Below, piece after piece: positions 34,089 to 45,560 of a DNA stretch of 64,000 bases. How positions within the stretch are numbered: position 1 is the first letter of the stretch; each line of letters starts with the position of its first letter. The DNA comes from Acanthosoma haemorrhoidale (taxonomy: Eukaryota > Arthropoda > Insecta > Hemiptera > Acanthosomatidae), in assembly GCA_930367205.1 (NCBI GenBank), contig OV884009.1:40061841-40125840 (forward strand), read 5' to 3'. The notes below the pieces were generated by a model. The model worked only from the letters and a program-made list of their open reading frames with translations. It was not told the origin of the DNA and searched no databases. Both the position numbers and the translations under genes were made by a program.

Positions 34089-34106
34089 TATATATATAAG
34101 TTAAAG
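34081..34106. repeat. perfect 26-bp palindrome around (TA)5 at the right edge of the cluster
   Basis: ctttaact, then alternating TA, then agttaaag: a perfect inverted repeat. The outer arms equal an LTR 3' end (TTTAACT) and the AGTTAAAG start of element D's LTR, so it looks like an LTR end, target TA tract, LTR start junction. The sequence after it does not continue as D's LTR. Confidence 0.85.
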
Positions 34107-35233
34107 TTTATCGAACTAAAAACTCAGAAAGGTTACCATACAAAATTAGAATATATCTTGTTTCTGTAATAATTATATATATATATATATCTTTTGTTCA
34201 AAATTGTAGTCCTTGATGAAGCCTGAAATGGCAAAACTTTGTTGGTTTTATGATATTGTGTCAATAAAATAACTATAAAGAGACCTCAGCTTAACTGAAG
34301 AACCCGCACTGCAAATATATTTAAATATTACGTTATATTATATATTCTATTATATTATTTATATTATATATCTTATATATCTTATATATTATATAGTGTA
34401 TGTTTATTAAATTATAGGTTGCGTTTACTATGCTTAGCTACTTTTCGTGTCACAACTCCTTGACGTGTTGGAAATATTAAGTATTCTGTGGTGACCTCCT
34501 TCAGTATCTAGCACTGATAATGTGCCAAGCTCCGACCAACTCCATTAGAGTTTAGGTCTTCCTTGATGTATGTTTCTGTATAGTAGCCGCCACTCTGAAA
34601 TTTCCTCATTCCCCATCCTAGAAACTTGTCCTCCCCATCTTAATTGACTGAAATGCATGGTCTGTGCCATGTCAGGTTCTATATAAGTATCGTAGAATGT
34701 GGTTACTTTGTGTCATATTTTAAGATTGTTTAATCTTATCTCATTTAATATTTGTGGTGCAAGGTTGCGAGTTTTACCCAACACTGTAGTGGTGTTTATA
34801 AAAAATTCTGTATCAAGAAGGAGAGGAGGATTTTTTTTTCACAAGCGCATTCTTGTACGCTATTTTTTGCCTGAAAACTAGCTAGTAATATATCTTGGCA
34901 TTTTATACACATCTTATATCCTTTTACTTGCTATAAAACAGCACTGATAATTACATAAATAACATTTTTTAAATAATTTTTTGTTTATTTAGGTACAACA
35001 AAGCTGCCTAAACATTGTTCTCTTTTCGTACTCTTACTGTCCCCGAATCATTATCAGGTCCGCGTACATTTTGTCTACGGAACTTTCCGTTCAAGAATTC
35101 ATTGCAAGTCCGTGCAAATATTATAACTTGCTATTAAACATTTTAACAATTCTATACGAACAACGCACTTTCCTCTACTTTGAAAACACACTATTATTGT
35201 TCTTTTCACAAAAGTTAGTAAACCAATACCCAT
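34107..35233. other. noncoding AT-rich DNA with short TA runs
   Basis: Short TA runs near 34171-34190 and 34320-34395. The 60-codon frames are not convincing. No gene is supported. Confidence 0.5.
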
Positions 35234-35876
35234 CTAATTTTACTAAATGTAATTTTCAGTGAAATATAACACAAAAAAATAGCTTGAGGCGTAAATAAAT
35301 AATAATAGTACGCAATGTCACCTCATATTTCCTTCCATTTAGTCTGACAATCCTCCCGAAAATCGTTTTCAAAAACGTCTGTACCCGCTTAAATCCAAAG
35401 ACCTTCCTTCTCAGCATACTGGTTTCTGTTTATCACAATCCTCTCAAGGCCTCCGCGTTGTTGATCACATATCCTCAGGCGCTTAAAGCGTACATTATTC
35501 TTTTCTGGATGTACCAAAAGCTTTGACAGGGTTTGGCACGCCAATGTTTTCCATAGAAACAGGAGTTCTGCAAGGACCCTTCATTATTTTTCAGAAGGAT
35601 CTTTTTATTTTTATCATCAAATTTAACTTCCTTGCAATATATTTCTATATGTAAAGATTGGTAGATAATTTTTCTAAAAATTTTGATCGTAGTGAGTGAC
35701 TTAATTGTATTCTATTATAGTCACGTCTAGATCATTATGTTGAGACCCTACTCAGTTTGATACCATTTTTTTTTTTTAATTCTCATAATATTTTAATCTT
35801 CCCTACTATTATTGCTTTACACCTCAAGCTATTTTTGTTGTGTTATATTTCACTGAAAATTACATATAGTAAAATT
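35234..35876. mobile_element. inverted-repeat element enclosing a LINE RT fragment
   Basis: Left arm about 35234-35310 and right arm about 35803-35876 are reverse complements over roughly 75 bp with only a few mismatches. They share 'tgtaattttcagtgaaata' and 'agcttgagg'. The interior holds the Jockey RT fragment at 35340-35580. No transposase and no clear target duplication. It could be a foldback/MITE element that captured the fragment, or two inverted insertions. Confidence 0.6.
35340..35580 (+). pseudogene. Jockey-type reverse transcriptase fragment (family L-like)
   Basis: Aligns with ORF2 of the full-length LINE at about 52090-52320: an 'aacgtct.tacc' block, then 'ctccgcgttgttgatcacat', then 'gctttgacagggtttggcac' encoding the F-D-R-V-W-H motif. 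It then jumps to the 'aggagttctgcaagg' stretch (G-V-P-Q-G motif). There are many indels and it is non-coding. Confidence 0.75.
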
Positions 35877-36159
35877 AGTTGAGTATATGTTCAGCTGTGT
35901 GTATGTTTACCGGTGACAGAAATTGGATGATTCCTGCAGTGATTTCAATATGCCTCAGGATCGGTGAAAGGTTCAAGAAGGTTGGTCCTTACTAAACAAA
36001 TGCAAGTATACTCCAAAGGCTTGAGCAGGCGAGATCTCACCACCCAAATCCAGGTCAGCGATACCCTCACCAAATTTGAACAAACTAATTTCAACTGAGT
36101 GTGCAAGGCTTTTGTTTTATTTGTGCCACTGTAGACATTTATATAAAAACCATTGTTGT
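35877..36159. other. noncoding spacer
   Basis: No feature is supported between the inverted-repeat element and the next R1 copy. Confidence 0.4.
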
Positions 36160-36905
36160 TGCGACCTCTTAATTATGAATAATTACAAGTTCCCCTCTTC
36201 TCGGTTCAGAAAATATCTATCTATGTTTCCATATGTTTAATAAAGCTTATGACGTCAGGCGGAGAGAGTAGAGAAACTAGTGGAGGAAACAGTCGCAGGT
36301 GGGGGGGACCATCCCCATTACGGCTGGCCTGCCTATATAAACTCCGCGTCTTGTCGGGGAAAATAGAACTTAACAAACCGGCACCTTGAACACCTCATGT
36401 TTTAGTCCAGCGTTGTCAGGCCCCGCACCTGCCTAGTGGGAATCCCTGCCTTCGTCTCGCTAAAACTGGCCCCTCCTTGGGAGAGGCCTCTCCCTCGCGG
36501 ACGACGGTTCCCGTGGCCCTACAAACTTTACCTAGTAGCGTCTCCCATGGCAATCCAGTCTGCTTCTCCCCGGTTCACACTCTCCTTTGGGATCCGGACG
36601 GTTTTCGCCTACCCTTAGATACCTAGTGTACATTCGTGGTCATTCCAAGACCACATAAACTACCTATAAACCTACCCTGTACCTCTCTCCTGAACATAGT
36701 GCACTGTCGGAGCACACCTTCTAAAATCTTATGGAGTCAGATCAAAACGAATTAAAACTGCCCACCGACTAGGCCGGCAGCAAGGTTGATAGACCACAGG
36801 CCCACCCGCTCTATCTCTTTCTAGGCGTTCGCCGGACAGCGGATAGAGGTTGTAGTGACCCTAGCCCGCGGCGGGTGTCTCCTCCCAACCTTGGGGACTC
36901 GCATA
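36160..36905 (-). repeat. R1 dispersed repeat, minus-strand copy lacking the GA tract
   Basis: Reverse complement matches the 8969-10102 copy in order: head (around 36885), 'ggatccggacggttttcgcc' near 36590 on the plus strand, 'ggcctgcctatata' promoter-like block near 36325, and the CRE-like 'atgacgtcag' at 36249-36258. Where the (GA)n lies in the other copies there is only unrelated sequence, so the GA expansion is not essential to the element. Confidence 0.75.
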
Positions 36906-37303
36906 TCTGAGCCCAACAACCATAAAATAAATAAATATTTATTTGCACTTTAAGAGGCATTATTTTTTAGAGTGCCAAGAATATCATCATATTATGGGTT
37001 TTCTTAGTAGAGTTAGTTAATTTTAGTTGAACCTCTAATATTAATCATATTATTCTACTATTACGTTAACCCCTTATTAACTTAGGTGCTTATTTTTTAT
37101 CATTTTATAATAAATTTCTCTATACCCATTGTTTTCTATACATATATATATTTCCTACAAAGCACAATTTTTTTGAAAGCTTATGGTGAAAACTAACATT
37201 TAGAACGCTGTTCGTTTAAAGCCCCGCGACAATTACAATACGCCACCGATATCTAAAATTCATTATCTCTACACTAAAGAAGGGCCTGACAGAAACCTAC
37301 TAC
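36906..37303. other. noncoding AT-rich spacer
   Basis: No feature is supported. Confidence 0.4.
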
Positions 37304-37644
37304 ATAGCAACTAGTTGTTACGCTTAAGAGAATATATTATTATTGTAAGCATATTCAATCATAATGACTTGATTGTAGATGGATTTGTTTAAATAATCAA
37401 GCTTTTTTTTTACTTAATTTCATTAATAATGAAAAATTAATGAAATAGATAATTTATATTATATATAATTATTTGTAATTCATATTATATTATTATTTAG
37501 TTATTCTATCTATTCTATTGCACGAGAGATCTTAAAGGGGTTCTAGCCTCAAGTAACACATTTTTTTTGTTTAATATTATTTTCTTTAACACAACAACTA
37601 ATCTATCTCTTCGTGCTGATACCATAATCCATCCCGATATGTCC
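37304..37644 (+). repeat. R2 dispersed repeat, copy 2
   Basis: Same orientation as 10672-11001, about 85-90% similar by eye, with small indels around the T runs. No coding capacity. Confidence 0.8.
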
Positions 37645-39123
37645 ACCCCATATGAGGAAGGGATTCTGGTTTCTCCAGAAAGGAGTGGTTCTTGCCTTTT
37701 TTTTTTTTTTGTATCCTACTTCGTTTTTTCTTAGATTAGACAGCTATTCATTTCTGGCAAGGTGAAACTCTAGCCGGAAGTTGTGCCGAGTGACATTACT
37801 TATTTAGCCACTGCTCTTTCGGAAAGGAGGAAGACTTTAATATTCCGCTTTAATGCCTGGGGTGAGTCAGGGCTTCCTAGCGACTCGGTCGCAAAAACTA
37901 TTCAACTCCCCACCTGGACTCATCAGCCCTTCTTAAGTCTACTAAATCATCCAGCCCTCCCCGTCCCGCCTCATAACCCGTCCAAGCCGACCTAAATGGG
38001 AGAACTCATCCGGCTCCTGGACAAATATTTAAGGTGCCGAACAGCCGGTATTTAACCATAGCAACAGCTGATATTTAAGGCTTAGCTCGTATTTAACGCC
38101 TGGGCCTAGGCGGCCGCCAGGCAAGCGTTATTTACCCCACCACTCCCGTCGCTAGCAGGTCTCGGATTTATTGCCGGGTTTGCTGTTTCGGCTCCGAGCT
38201 TGAGTGCCTTCTATCGTGAACTGTAATTAATTTATATTAAGCTCCTAATTATCATATTCTTTTAAATTTTTTTTCCTTTCATAAATTCATAGGACCCGTA
38301 ACTAAAGCATTGAAATAGCCAATAGTAATTAACTAAAAACTGTACTTCTACTAAAGATGTCTTGTCTACTAGACAGGTAGGACTACGCTTACGGCCTCAG
38401 AGGGTGCCTTTGTTCTCACTATCGTCCTCCCCAGGATCCACAAGATATATTAGTTGCTGTGCTTAATATTGTACGAACCCGTAGTACGCGAAAAAAAAAA
38501 AACTATTTGTGCAAGCACAAACGATAATAATAAAATCAAAGTAATTAAAAGGTTGTTGTTGTAAAACCAAAATCAAGAAAATTATTGTATATATGGTTGT
38601 AACAATCCCTCTTGTGCGAGGCATGCCCTAAAAAAAAAAAATACTGTATTTTGTAAATACAGGCCGCCGACGTCCCAACCCATAATACTTATTATCAATC
38701 GGGAGATTAAGGTCTTAGTTTATAACTTACTAGATACGATAAGTAATAAATTGGTGACTATTTATGATTTCCGACTGAGCTTGATTTTATTACTAATTCA
38801 ATCACGCCATCAAATGAAACTACAACTCTAAGTCACAGATGCCACTGAAATAATAACTGTTTGAGACGCGATATCGTTTACAGTTTTGTTGACTTTTTGT
38901 AATTACAGTTTCAAATAAACAAGGAAGTAATGCACATTGTTGATAACAGTGCAAAGATTTTCATCTGATTCCTTTATTTTTCTTACTTAGAGCCCCGTTC
39001 TACTCAGCCTTGCTTAGGATAAGTGAAGGAAGAGTTACGTGAATGATGAAGTAGTGGATCTGTTTATGAAAACAATTTATAGTTGAAAGGTAATGCCTAG
39101 TGCTAACCACACTAGACCTAGGA
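37645..39123. other. noncoding DNA, GC-richer part at 37780-38210
   Basis: No gene is supported. The 37780-38210 part is GC-richer than its surroundings and contains five TATTTAA-like motifs at 38026, 38049, 38072, 38090 and 38129. The rest is AT-rich. Confidence 0.5.
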
Positions 39124-39149
39124 CTATAATTTTTTGGTGGAATATTTTG

Positions 39150-39335
39150 TTTTTTTCATAGCTCTCAAACTTATAAAAATGGGATCAGGGAAAAATAAAA
39201 GGAAAATTATTTTGAATTTATGGGTGCCTTTCACTAAGGGGAGCCCCATTTGAAGGAAGTATGAGAAGGATATGGGGTGTGGGATGCCTAAAGGAGGTGG
39301 GTGGATTCGGGAAGGTAGTGAGAGTCTACTTATGG
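39150..39335 (+). repeat. R3 dispersed repeat, copy 1
   Basis: Matched in inverted orientation by 60130-60265. Shared blocks: 'agctctcaaacttataaaaa', 'gggaaaaataaa', 'aggaaaatt' and 'gaaggtagtgagagtct'. Class unknown. Confidence 0.7.
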
Positions 39336-39423
39336 TAGAGGATAGGAGTACTAGGCATTGGTTTGTAGTCGGCCAGGTCAGACCTGGCCCCGCCCCTGCA
39401 GGGGGCTGCACTAAGTCGGCCTA

Positions 39424-39501
39424 TCGGCCGGGAGATCGACCTACCCTAAGCTGGTAGAAGGGGTCATTTTGCTTCGGTTGAGTCGGCCGGGAGATCGACC
39501 T
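39424..39501 (+). repeat. imperfect tandem duplication with 'tcggccgggagatcgacct'
   Basis: The 19-bp unit occurs near 39424 and again near 39483, about 59 bp apart, in an unusually GC-rich island. It lies just beyond the 3' end of the minus-strand LINE fragment and may be its 3' UTR. Confidence 0.6.
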
Positions 39502-39527
39502 CGATCTCTCGGCTGGGTGTGGGTTGT

Positions 39528-39845
39528 TCAGTCCCCGTCTGGGGGCTCGGGTTCTATGAGGTCCATCTGTCTCCAGGCTTCGGTGGTCCAGAAGTGCTTC
39601 CATCGGACGGGCACTGGTGGTGGTTGAAGGTCGGAGAATTGTGGGTTGTGGCTGTGTCGAAGTGGATCGAAAAATTTGATGTGTCGTCTCTTGATAAAAT
39701 CTTGGATGGTGAGCACTTCAAATTTTTCGTGGATCTCGTCTGCCTTCATTCGGTCGAACGGGGTGTGTTTGAGGGAGGTGCGGAGAACTCTGTTCTGGAT
39801 TTTAATTTGATCAAAGCTAATGAGAGACGGTAACGCAAAAATCAT
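39528..39845 (-). pseudogene. C-terminal RT fragment of another LINE family
   Basis: A minus-strand open frame of 105 codons whose pattern (K-I-Q-N-R-V-L-R near residue 15, then I-H-E-K-F-E-V-L-T-I-Q-D-F-I, then L-R-H-S-H-N-P) follows the layout of the region after the RT domain in Jockey-type ORF2 proteins, as in the complete ORF2 here (D-L-N-I-P...H-P-N-P). The identity with family L is low, so it belongs to a different family. Partial, with no upstream RT in frame. Confidence 0.5.
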
Positions 39846-40819
39846 TTCCGAGAACGGAAAGTCCGTATTTAATAAACTCCCAGTTCGTTTGTTTAAAAGG
39901 CAATTTGCAGTGACAAAGATAGTTCACAAATCAAATTAAGTATTTTTTAATAAAACGTTTCATTCTAATTCATTTCAATATCTATTAAAAGAATACGATC
40001 AAGTTCATGAATGGTATAAAATATTTTTGACAGAAACAAAGTAAATTTTCACTGTACGGTCCGAAACTGATAAATAATTTCTAATAATAATGATTAATGA
40101 ATAAAATAAAATGTGGAATCTTTCATAGCTGTGACCTATATATAATAAGGTCGAGGGCTACAAATGACCTGCAAAGAAAAGCAAAAGGGCTCGCTTCAGT
40201 TTTACTGGTCGTAATATTTTAGGTTTTAGTGCTGAACTTGCTCGAGAACTTTTTTCTACTCAAAATTAGATTTCTCGTAAAATATTATGGCTTCTATATT
40301 ACATCTCCGTGCTGAGTCGTAAAATGGTACATAAAAGATGGTTTATCTTATTCCAGATACGTCGGGGAATCTACTCAATCCCTGAGAAGTAACTCTAAAC
40401 CAACTTTAGTAGTGAAATATTATAGCTAGATGTTCTATATAGAATACTCATGATTTCGATTCTTTTGGCAGTGTCACCATTATGGACAGGTTTTCGAATT
40501 ATCATTACTGTGTACAAAATGTCAGCTATAATATTTCTAATCCACTTTTTTTTTTTCTTTTTTTTCAAAAAAAAACTTTCTATTTAGACATGTTCGTATA
40601 ACTTATTTATAACTCCGAAGTCGTCTGATGTTTCGGTCATGACAGTGGGCGTCATATTGATACGATCGATAAGAAAATGTTTGAATTATATTCCTCATAT
40701 TGATTTTATGATGCTGATCAGATTTTAGCTCATTTACAATGGGCAACAATAATACTCAAGTGATATGCCGTTTAAAATTTAAAGATCCAAATAGGAAAGA
40801 AATTTTTCACATTTTTTTG
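39846..40819. other. noncoding AT-rich spacer
   Basis: No feature is supported. Confidence 0.4.
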
Positions 40820-41268
40820 TGTTCGATGAGCAGGTCCAGGTTTATAAAATTCCATAGTAACCTTTCCAATCCCCTAGCACAGTCATTACACTGCGCCATT
40901 CATCCCGACAATCCTCTTCACAGACTTAAACGGCAGTAGCCTCGCTACCTGCTAAAAATACGTGACAGTAGGGGGGAGTCTTGGCAATGGCCAGTTTTTG
41001 CAATCATGTCCTGGGCGTCTGTGGGTCTCTATCCAGTAGCGCGGCTGACGGAGGAGCGTGGAGGACTACCTAAGACTGCACTTCCTCTTTCGCATGCGAG
41101 GGAGGTGATAACCATGTGGACTTGGGAAGTTTCTAGGCTGTTTGTAAATACTGCATTAATGAGCGAGTGAATAAAAATTGTAACTATGGTATGAGTGAGA
41201 TCATTTATTCATCACAATTACTTATTTCCCAAAAGGCAGAATGTAATTTTATCATTATAAAGTTTTTT
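40820..41268 (+). mobile_element. 5'-truncated LINE family L copy (end of ORF2 plus 3' UTR)
   Basis: Starts in the last coding part of ORF2, matching 53090 onward ('ttccatagtaacctttccaa'), and runs through the long form of the 3' UTR to 'tttatcattataaag'. The coding part is too short to be functional. Confidence 0.85.
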
Positions 41269-41889
41269 TTATATCTGTATTTAACGATCGTTGAACAGGA
41301 GATTTTTACTGACTTAAAATTGTTTAACAAATAAAACAAAGTTATTTTGGTAAATAATACTGCTAAGTTTTTTCACAATCATTTAATTAGTTTTTAACAG
41401 GCTTATATGCTTATATGCCGTATCTCACATGCATCTCTGTATATTATTTCTTCATTTTATAGTTCCTTTATTTCAGTTTTGTATTAAATAAACAAAAAAA
41501 ATTATAATAAAAATTAAACAAATTTTTTGAAATTCAGTAATCATCTTTTCAATAATAAACAAATATGTCTATTAATCAACTAATGTATAATACCCTTATT
41601 TCTAAAAAAGTTTATTATCTACATAACTTACGATTTTGTTCAGAAGCAGAGCAAAATAATAGACCCTTTGGTCGCTGAGACTATTTACTTGCGTGCCGTT
41701 CTTTGTTACCGACATTGTTATAAGTGATAGATTTAACAGTAGGAAAAACCTACGCATAGAAGACGACAAAAAAAATAATAATACTAAATAAGGCGAACAA
41801 TAGATAAGTAAACAAAGTTAATTAAATAGATATACAATTTAAATTGGTTGATATATTATATGCCTTGTGCGATCTTTTGCGGGTATGTT
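41269..41889. other. noncoding AT-rich spacer
   Basis: No feature is supported. Confidence 0.4.
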
Positions 41890-42215
41890 TACTGTAATTA
41901 ATTATTTCTCTTAGTAATGGGTTTTCGGAAATGGAAGTTAGAAAAAAGAAATTTTCTGTCTGGGTGTACTTCCCGTTTGTGGGTAATTAATTGTAGGTCT
42001 GTCTTCATGTATCTAGGGTAGTTGTTAATTATGCGCATACTGTTGTTTTCCAAGATTTTCAATTTCCTGTACTTTGAAGTAGAAGTGTAACTCCAAACCT
42101 GTGCAGCATATGCCATTGTAGAGTGATTTATTGCATTATGATGTATAAATTGGTTTCCAAGTGTCATTATTGATTTTTTGTGGAAGTAGGGTGACATTTT
42201 ACTAATGAGGTCTTT
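41890..42215 (-). pseudogene. LINE reverse transcriptase C-terminal fragment (not family L)
   Basis: A 99-codon minus-strand frame with the pattern M-A-Y-A-A-Q-V-W, then K-L-K-I-L-E-N-N-S-M-R-I-I. This matches the thumb/connection region conserved in Jockey-type ORF2 (compare T-Y-G-I-E-L-W and Q-S-K-V-L-R-T-I in the full-length LINE). It is isolated, with no catalytic RT motif. Confidence 0.6.
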
Positions 42216-44721
42216 AGTTTTGTTGCATTTATTTTTTATTTGCTAATCTAGTAAGCAGCTAGGTTTAAGCCAAGGTTTTTTTTTTTTTTTTAAAGAGACA
42301 ACGAGATAAATTGTGTGTGACAGATAACTTCTTTATTTCATTTTCGTTTTTATTTCAGTTACGTAGGCCGAGTTGTCAGAAGAGAAAGGGCCTCTAAACT
42401 AAAACTCAAATACACCAAGATATTTTTCGCCAATCAGAGGTACTGAATAACCCAGATGACCAGGAAAAGATACAAGAAGAGAGTATGTCGTATTTTTCGC
42501 AGTTTGAAGTCCACATTGAACTTATTACTACAATTATATGTTATAACTACAATTACTTACTAATATATATTGATAGTAATTATAATATATATATTAATTA
42601 TAATTACTTATATATTATAAATACAGTTAGTATTATAACTACAAATATCTTAGGGAGTTCAGGTTAGTAAACCCAAGTAGAGGCCATTTCATGAACCGGG
42701 CAGCTTAATAATCTGTACCATGCTTCTGCCCTTCTCACATCCACCTTATTTGAACAACTGCGCATTTGAACCACTAAGAACAGTTTTCTATTTGTTTTTT
42801 ACCACCTCTATAGCAATACTGACTTCACGATCATCAGGAGGCTCTTGATGTGATGAAACTCTAGATCAAGCTTTACCAATCCAATCCCTTCCGGGGTTAC
42901 CCCAGCGCTTACTTACAAAGAATTGGGGCTTGAAAGGTTTTGCTTTGATTCACTTTCCTGGAGAATCATTGTTTTCGTCATTTGTTTCAGCCTTTTCCTT
43001 TAAAGGTGTGTTTTTCGTTGGTGGTTCCTCTCTCTCATTTTCGTAATATGGAATTCGACTACACCGTCATATGATGATGAGAGTCACTATTTTGTTTCGC
43101 TCATCAAACTAATGCAAACATATTTTTCTTTAATAAATAAACACTTGCTCTTCAATACGAGAACGATATCTGTGATTGACCACATTTTTCATCCTTTCAA
43201 GAAGGTGAAGCACCTTGGAATAGGTGTTATCTCGTTTTTCTTGAGGTTTGACCTTAAATTTCCAGCATTCTACTCTCGAATAACATATCTTCCCTCTTTT
43301 TTCATTATATTTGTTTTGGCTGTTCTATTCAATACATTTCATTAGAATGTATTCCTTCACTATATTGGTTCTTAACTTTGACAGCCTATGTTATTATTTT
43401 CATGCATGGTTTGAGAAATCGTAAGTGAAAATAAGTAAATTAGAAAATATATGTGACGCATAATTTTGTCTTTCGATTATATATACTTCAACAAGAGCCA
43501 TACAAGGGAACTTGGTACAATAAGATATTACAAACTTAATAGTTTATGAGCCAAAATTGAATTTATATTATAAATAAATCTAGCACAATTAAAATTGAGT
43601 TTTATGAGGATGAAAATCAACGACGTTAGCAAACGTGTGTTAAAACGCTACGGCATAACAACGGAAAACCACAAACATATTTTAAAACTTCGTGATAAGT
43701 ACTAGCTTCATCAATACGAACTGCTCCCAATACTGGCAATAAAGCACAGTCAGTAAATATTGACTCCAGCAGTTTAAATTAAAAGGGTTTCACATAACAT
43801 CAAAATTACGCAGTCGAGCTTTAATCTAAAGTGAGTCGAAATTTAGGAGGAGCCCTGACAATGGTAAATAGAACATGATTAAAAATACGTTAGTTGCAAT
43901 CCCGAGAAGGCCGAGCCAAAAAATAAGGAGTTGCTGGATCGCGTTTACTAATCCCACTTCTCCAACCCCTAAGGGGTCTCTTGGTATCTTTGGTCTCTCA
44001 GCTCACAGACAAATTTCCCTGATGCGTGTGTAAGAGTGTAAAACCAAATTAAGAGTAAAAAGGCTTATTACAGTAATTTGCACATTAGCATTTTTTAGGG
44101 TATCAATAAAAATACGTGAAATTCTTACTACAGGTCCCATGTAATAATATAAATAAATAAAATAAGTTCAATAAGTTAAGCCTGACAACATGAAAATGTA
44201 TTTATGTCCATAAAACATAATTAATTATTTAATTGAGTAATCATTTACTAAATTTAAAAATCATATTGGGTACAGTATCAAATTGAAATCTTAAAGTAGT
44301 CTGTTGAACCAGAAGCAGTTTGTGTTTTTTTTTTCCTTTTTCTTTATTACAATTTGTATTTTAGGTAGTTCCCTATACAAATACACAGCCTACAGGCTTT
44401 ACAGACATAAAATCAAAACAGTTTTATATAATTTATACTATCAATCAATTTACAAAAATATATACTCATCAAATATTTTTTTATATATTCTCAAATAAAT
44501 GGAAAATTATTAAAAAAAGAGTTTATGAAAAAACTGTACAATGGGTAAATACTAAAATAAATAGATAGTAAAGGAAAATGAGAACATTTAAAACATCCCT
44601 TATTACAGAGAGGGAGAATATTTATATGTCGGCATTCAACTGTGAGTGTGGTATGCAACTTGTGTGACATAGTTCTCGGTCAAGACAAATGCAATGTGAT
44701 CTGTATAAGTCTAGGTTTTTA
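42216..44721. other. noncoding AT-rich DNA
   Basis: No gene is supported. 42530-42640 is a dense run of TA/AT palindromic sequence. Short frames (42485-42667, 43112-43345, 44304-44498) look like AT-driven chance. Confidence 0.5.
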
Positions 44722-45075
44722 TTAATTTTGCGCATTGCTCTCATAGGTTCTAGCAGAGCATTGTATCTCTTTCTTCAATGGCGGATATTGAGATTCGGGT
44801 AGCACATCCGTCTCCTCATACCAGATAACCAGTGGTCCAAAAATAAATTGTGTGAATATTTTAAGGTTACAATTGGCTAAAGCTATATTTTTGTAGTTAT
44901 GTAGACAGGCTAAATCTCCCTTCTTATGATCTCTACCCACGATTTTGGCATTTCTGCAGTGTGCAAGATTTGATTGATTAATACCTCTAAATAGAGAGAC
45001 CATTTGGAGGGAAGATTTTTATATAACTCTCTCAGTGCTTGAAATAGAAGAGTTCGTGTAGAGTTGTGCAATCTA
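44722..45075 (-). pseudogene. N-terminal RT fragment of a third LINE type
   Basis: Two overlapping minus-strand frames carry consecutive RT landmarks: L-I-N-Q-I-L-H-T-A-E-M-P-K-S-W, then in another frame K-K-G-D, then N-Y-K-N-I-A-L-A-N-C-N-L-K-I-F and L-P-E-S-Q. This is the order seen in the fingers region of non-LTR RTs (compare I-P-W...F-K-K-G-D...N-Y-R-x-I in many families). The frame switch between 44910 and 45003 shows decay. A short related stretch lies near 47595-47625 (minus). Confidence 0.6.
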
Positions 45076-45084
45076 GGGCAAAAA

Positions 45085-45560
45085 TGTGATAAAATTACAA
45101 TCTGCCTTTTTGGGCAATAAGTAATTGTGAACAGTATTCTCATCCATAACATATTTACAATTCTTTATTCACTCACTCATTTACACAGTATTTAGGAATA
45201 GTCCAGAGACCTCCCAAATCCACGTGGTTTTCACCTCCTTCGCATGCCAAAGAGGAAGCAGAGTCTTGTAAAGTTTCCTCACACTTTTCTATCCACTTCA
45301 TCGGATACGAGCCAGCGGAGAGCCATCCTAACAAGAGCCCGACAGCCACAGACGCTCAGAACATGATTGAAGAAACTGGCAATTGCCAGGACGCCCACTG
45401 TCCACGTATTTATAGGAGGTCACGAGGCCACTGCCGCTTTAGGCGCCAAGGAGGTTGTAGGAATGTGTGGCGCATTATAATGACTGTGCTAGGGGATTAG
45501 GGTGGTTGGATTGGATTATATTTAATTTCATGAACTTGGAAGGAATGAGTTTGGAGGCTT
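45085..45560 (-). mobile_element. 5'-truncated LINE family L copy, minus strand
   Basis: 3' end at 45085 ('tgataaaattacaatctgcc'), long-form 3' UTR, and the last codons of ORF2 near 45480-45560. It directly abuts the RT fragment of the other LINE type, so it may have inserted beside or into it. Confidence 0.8.
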
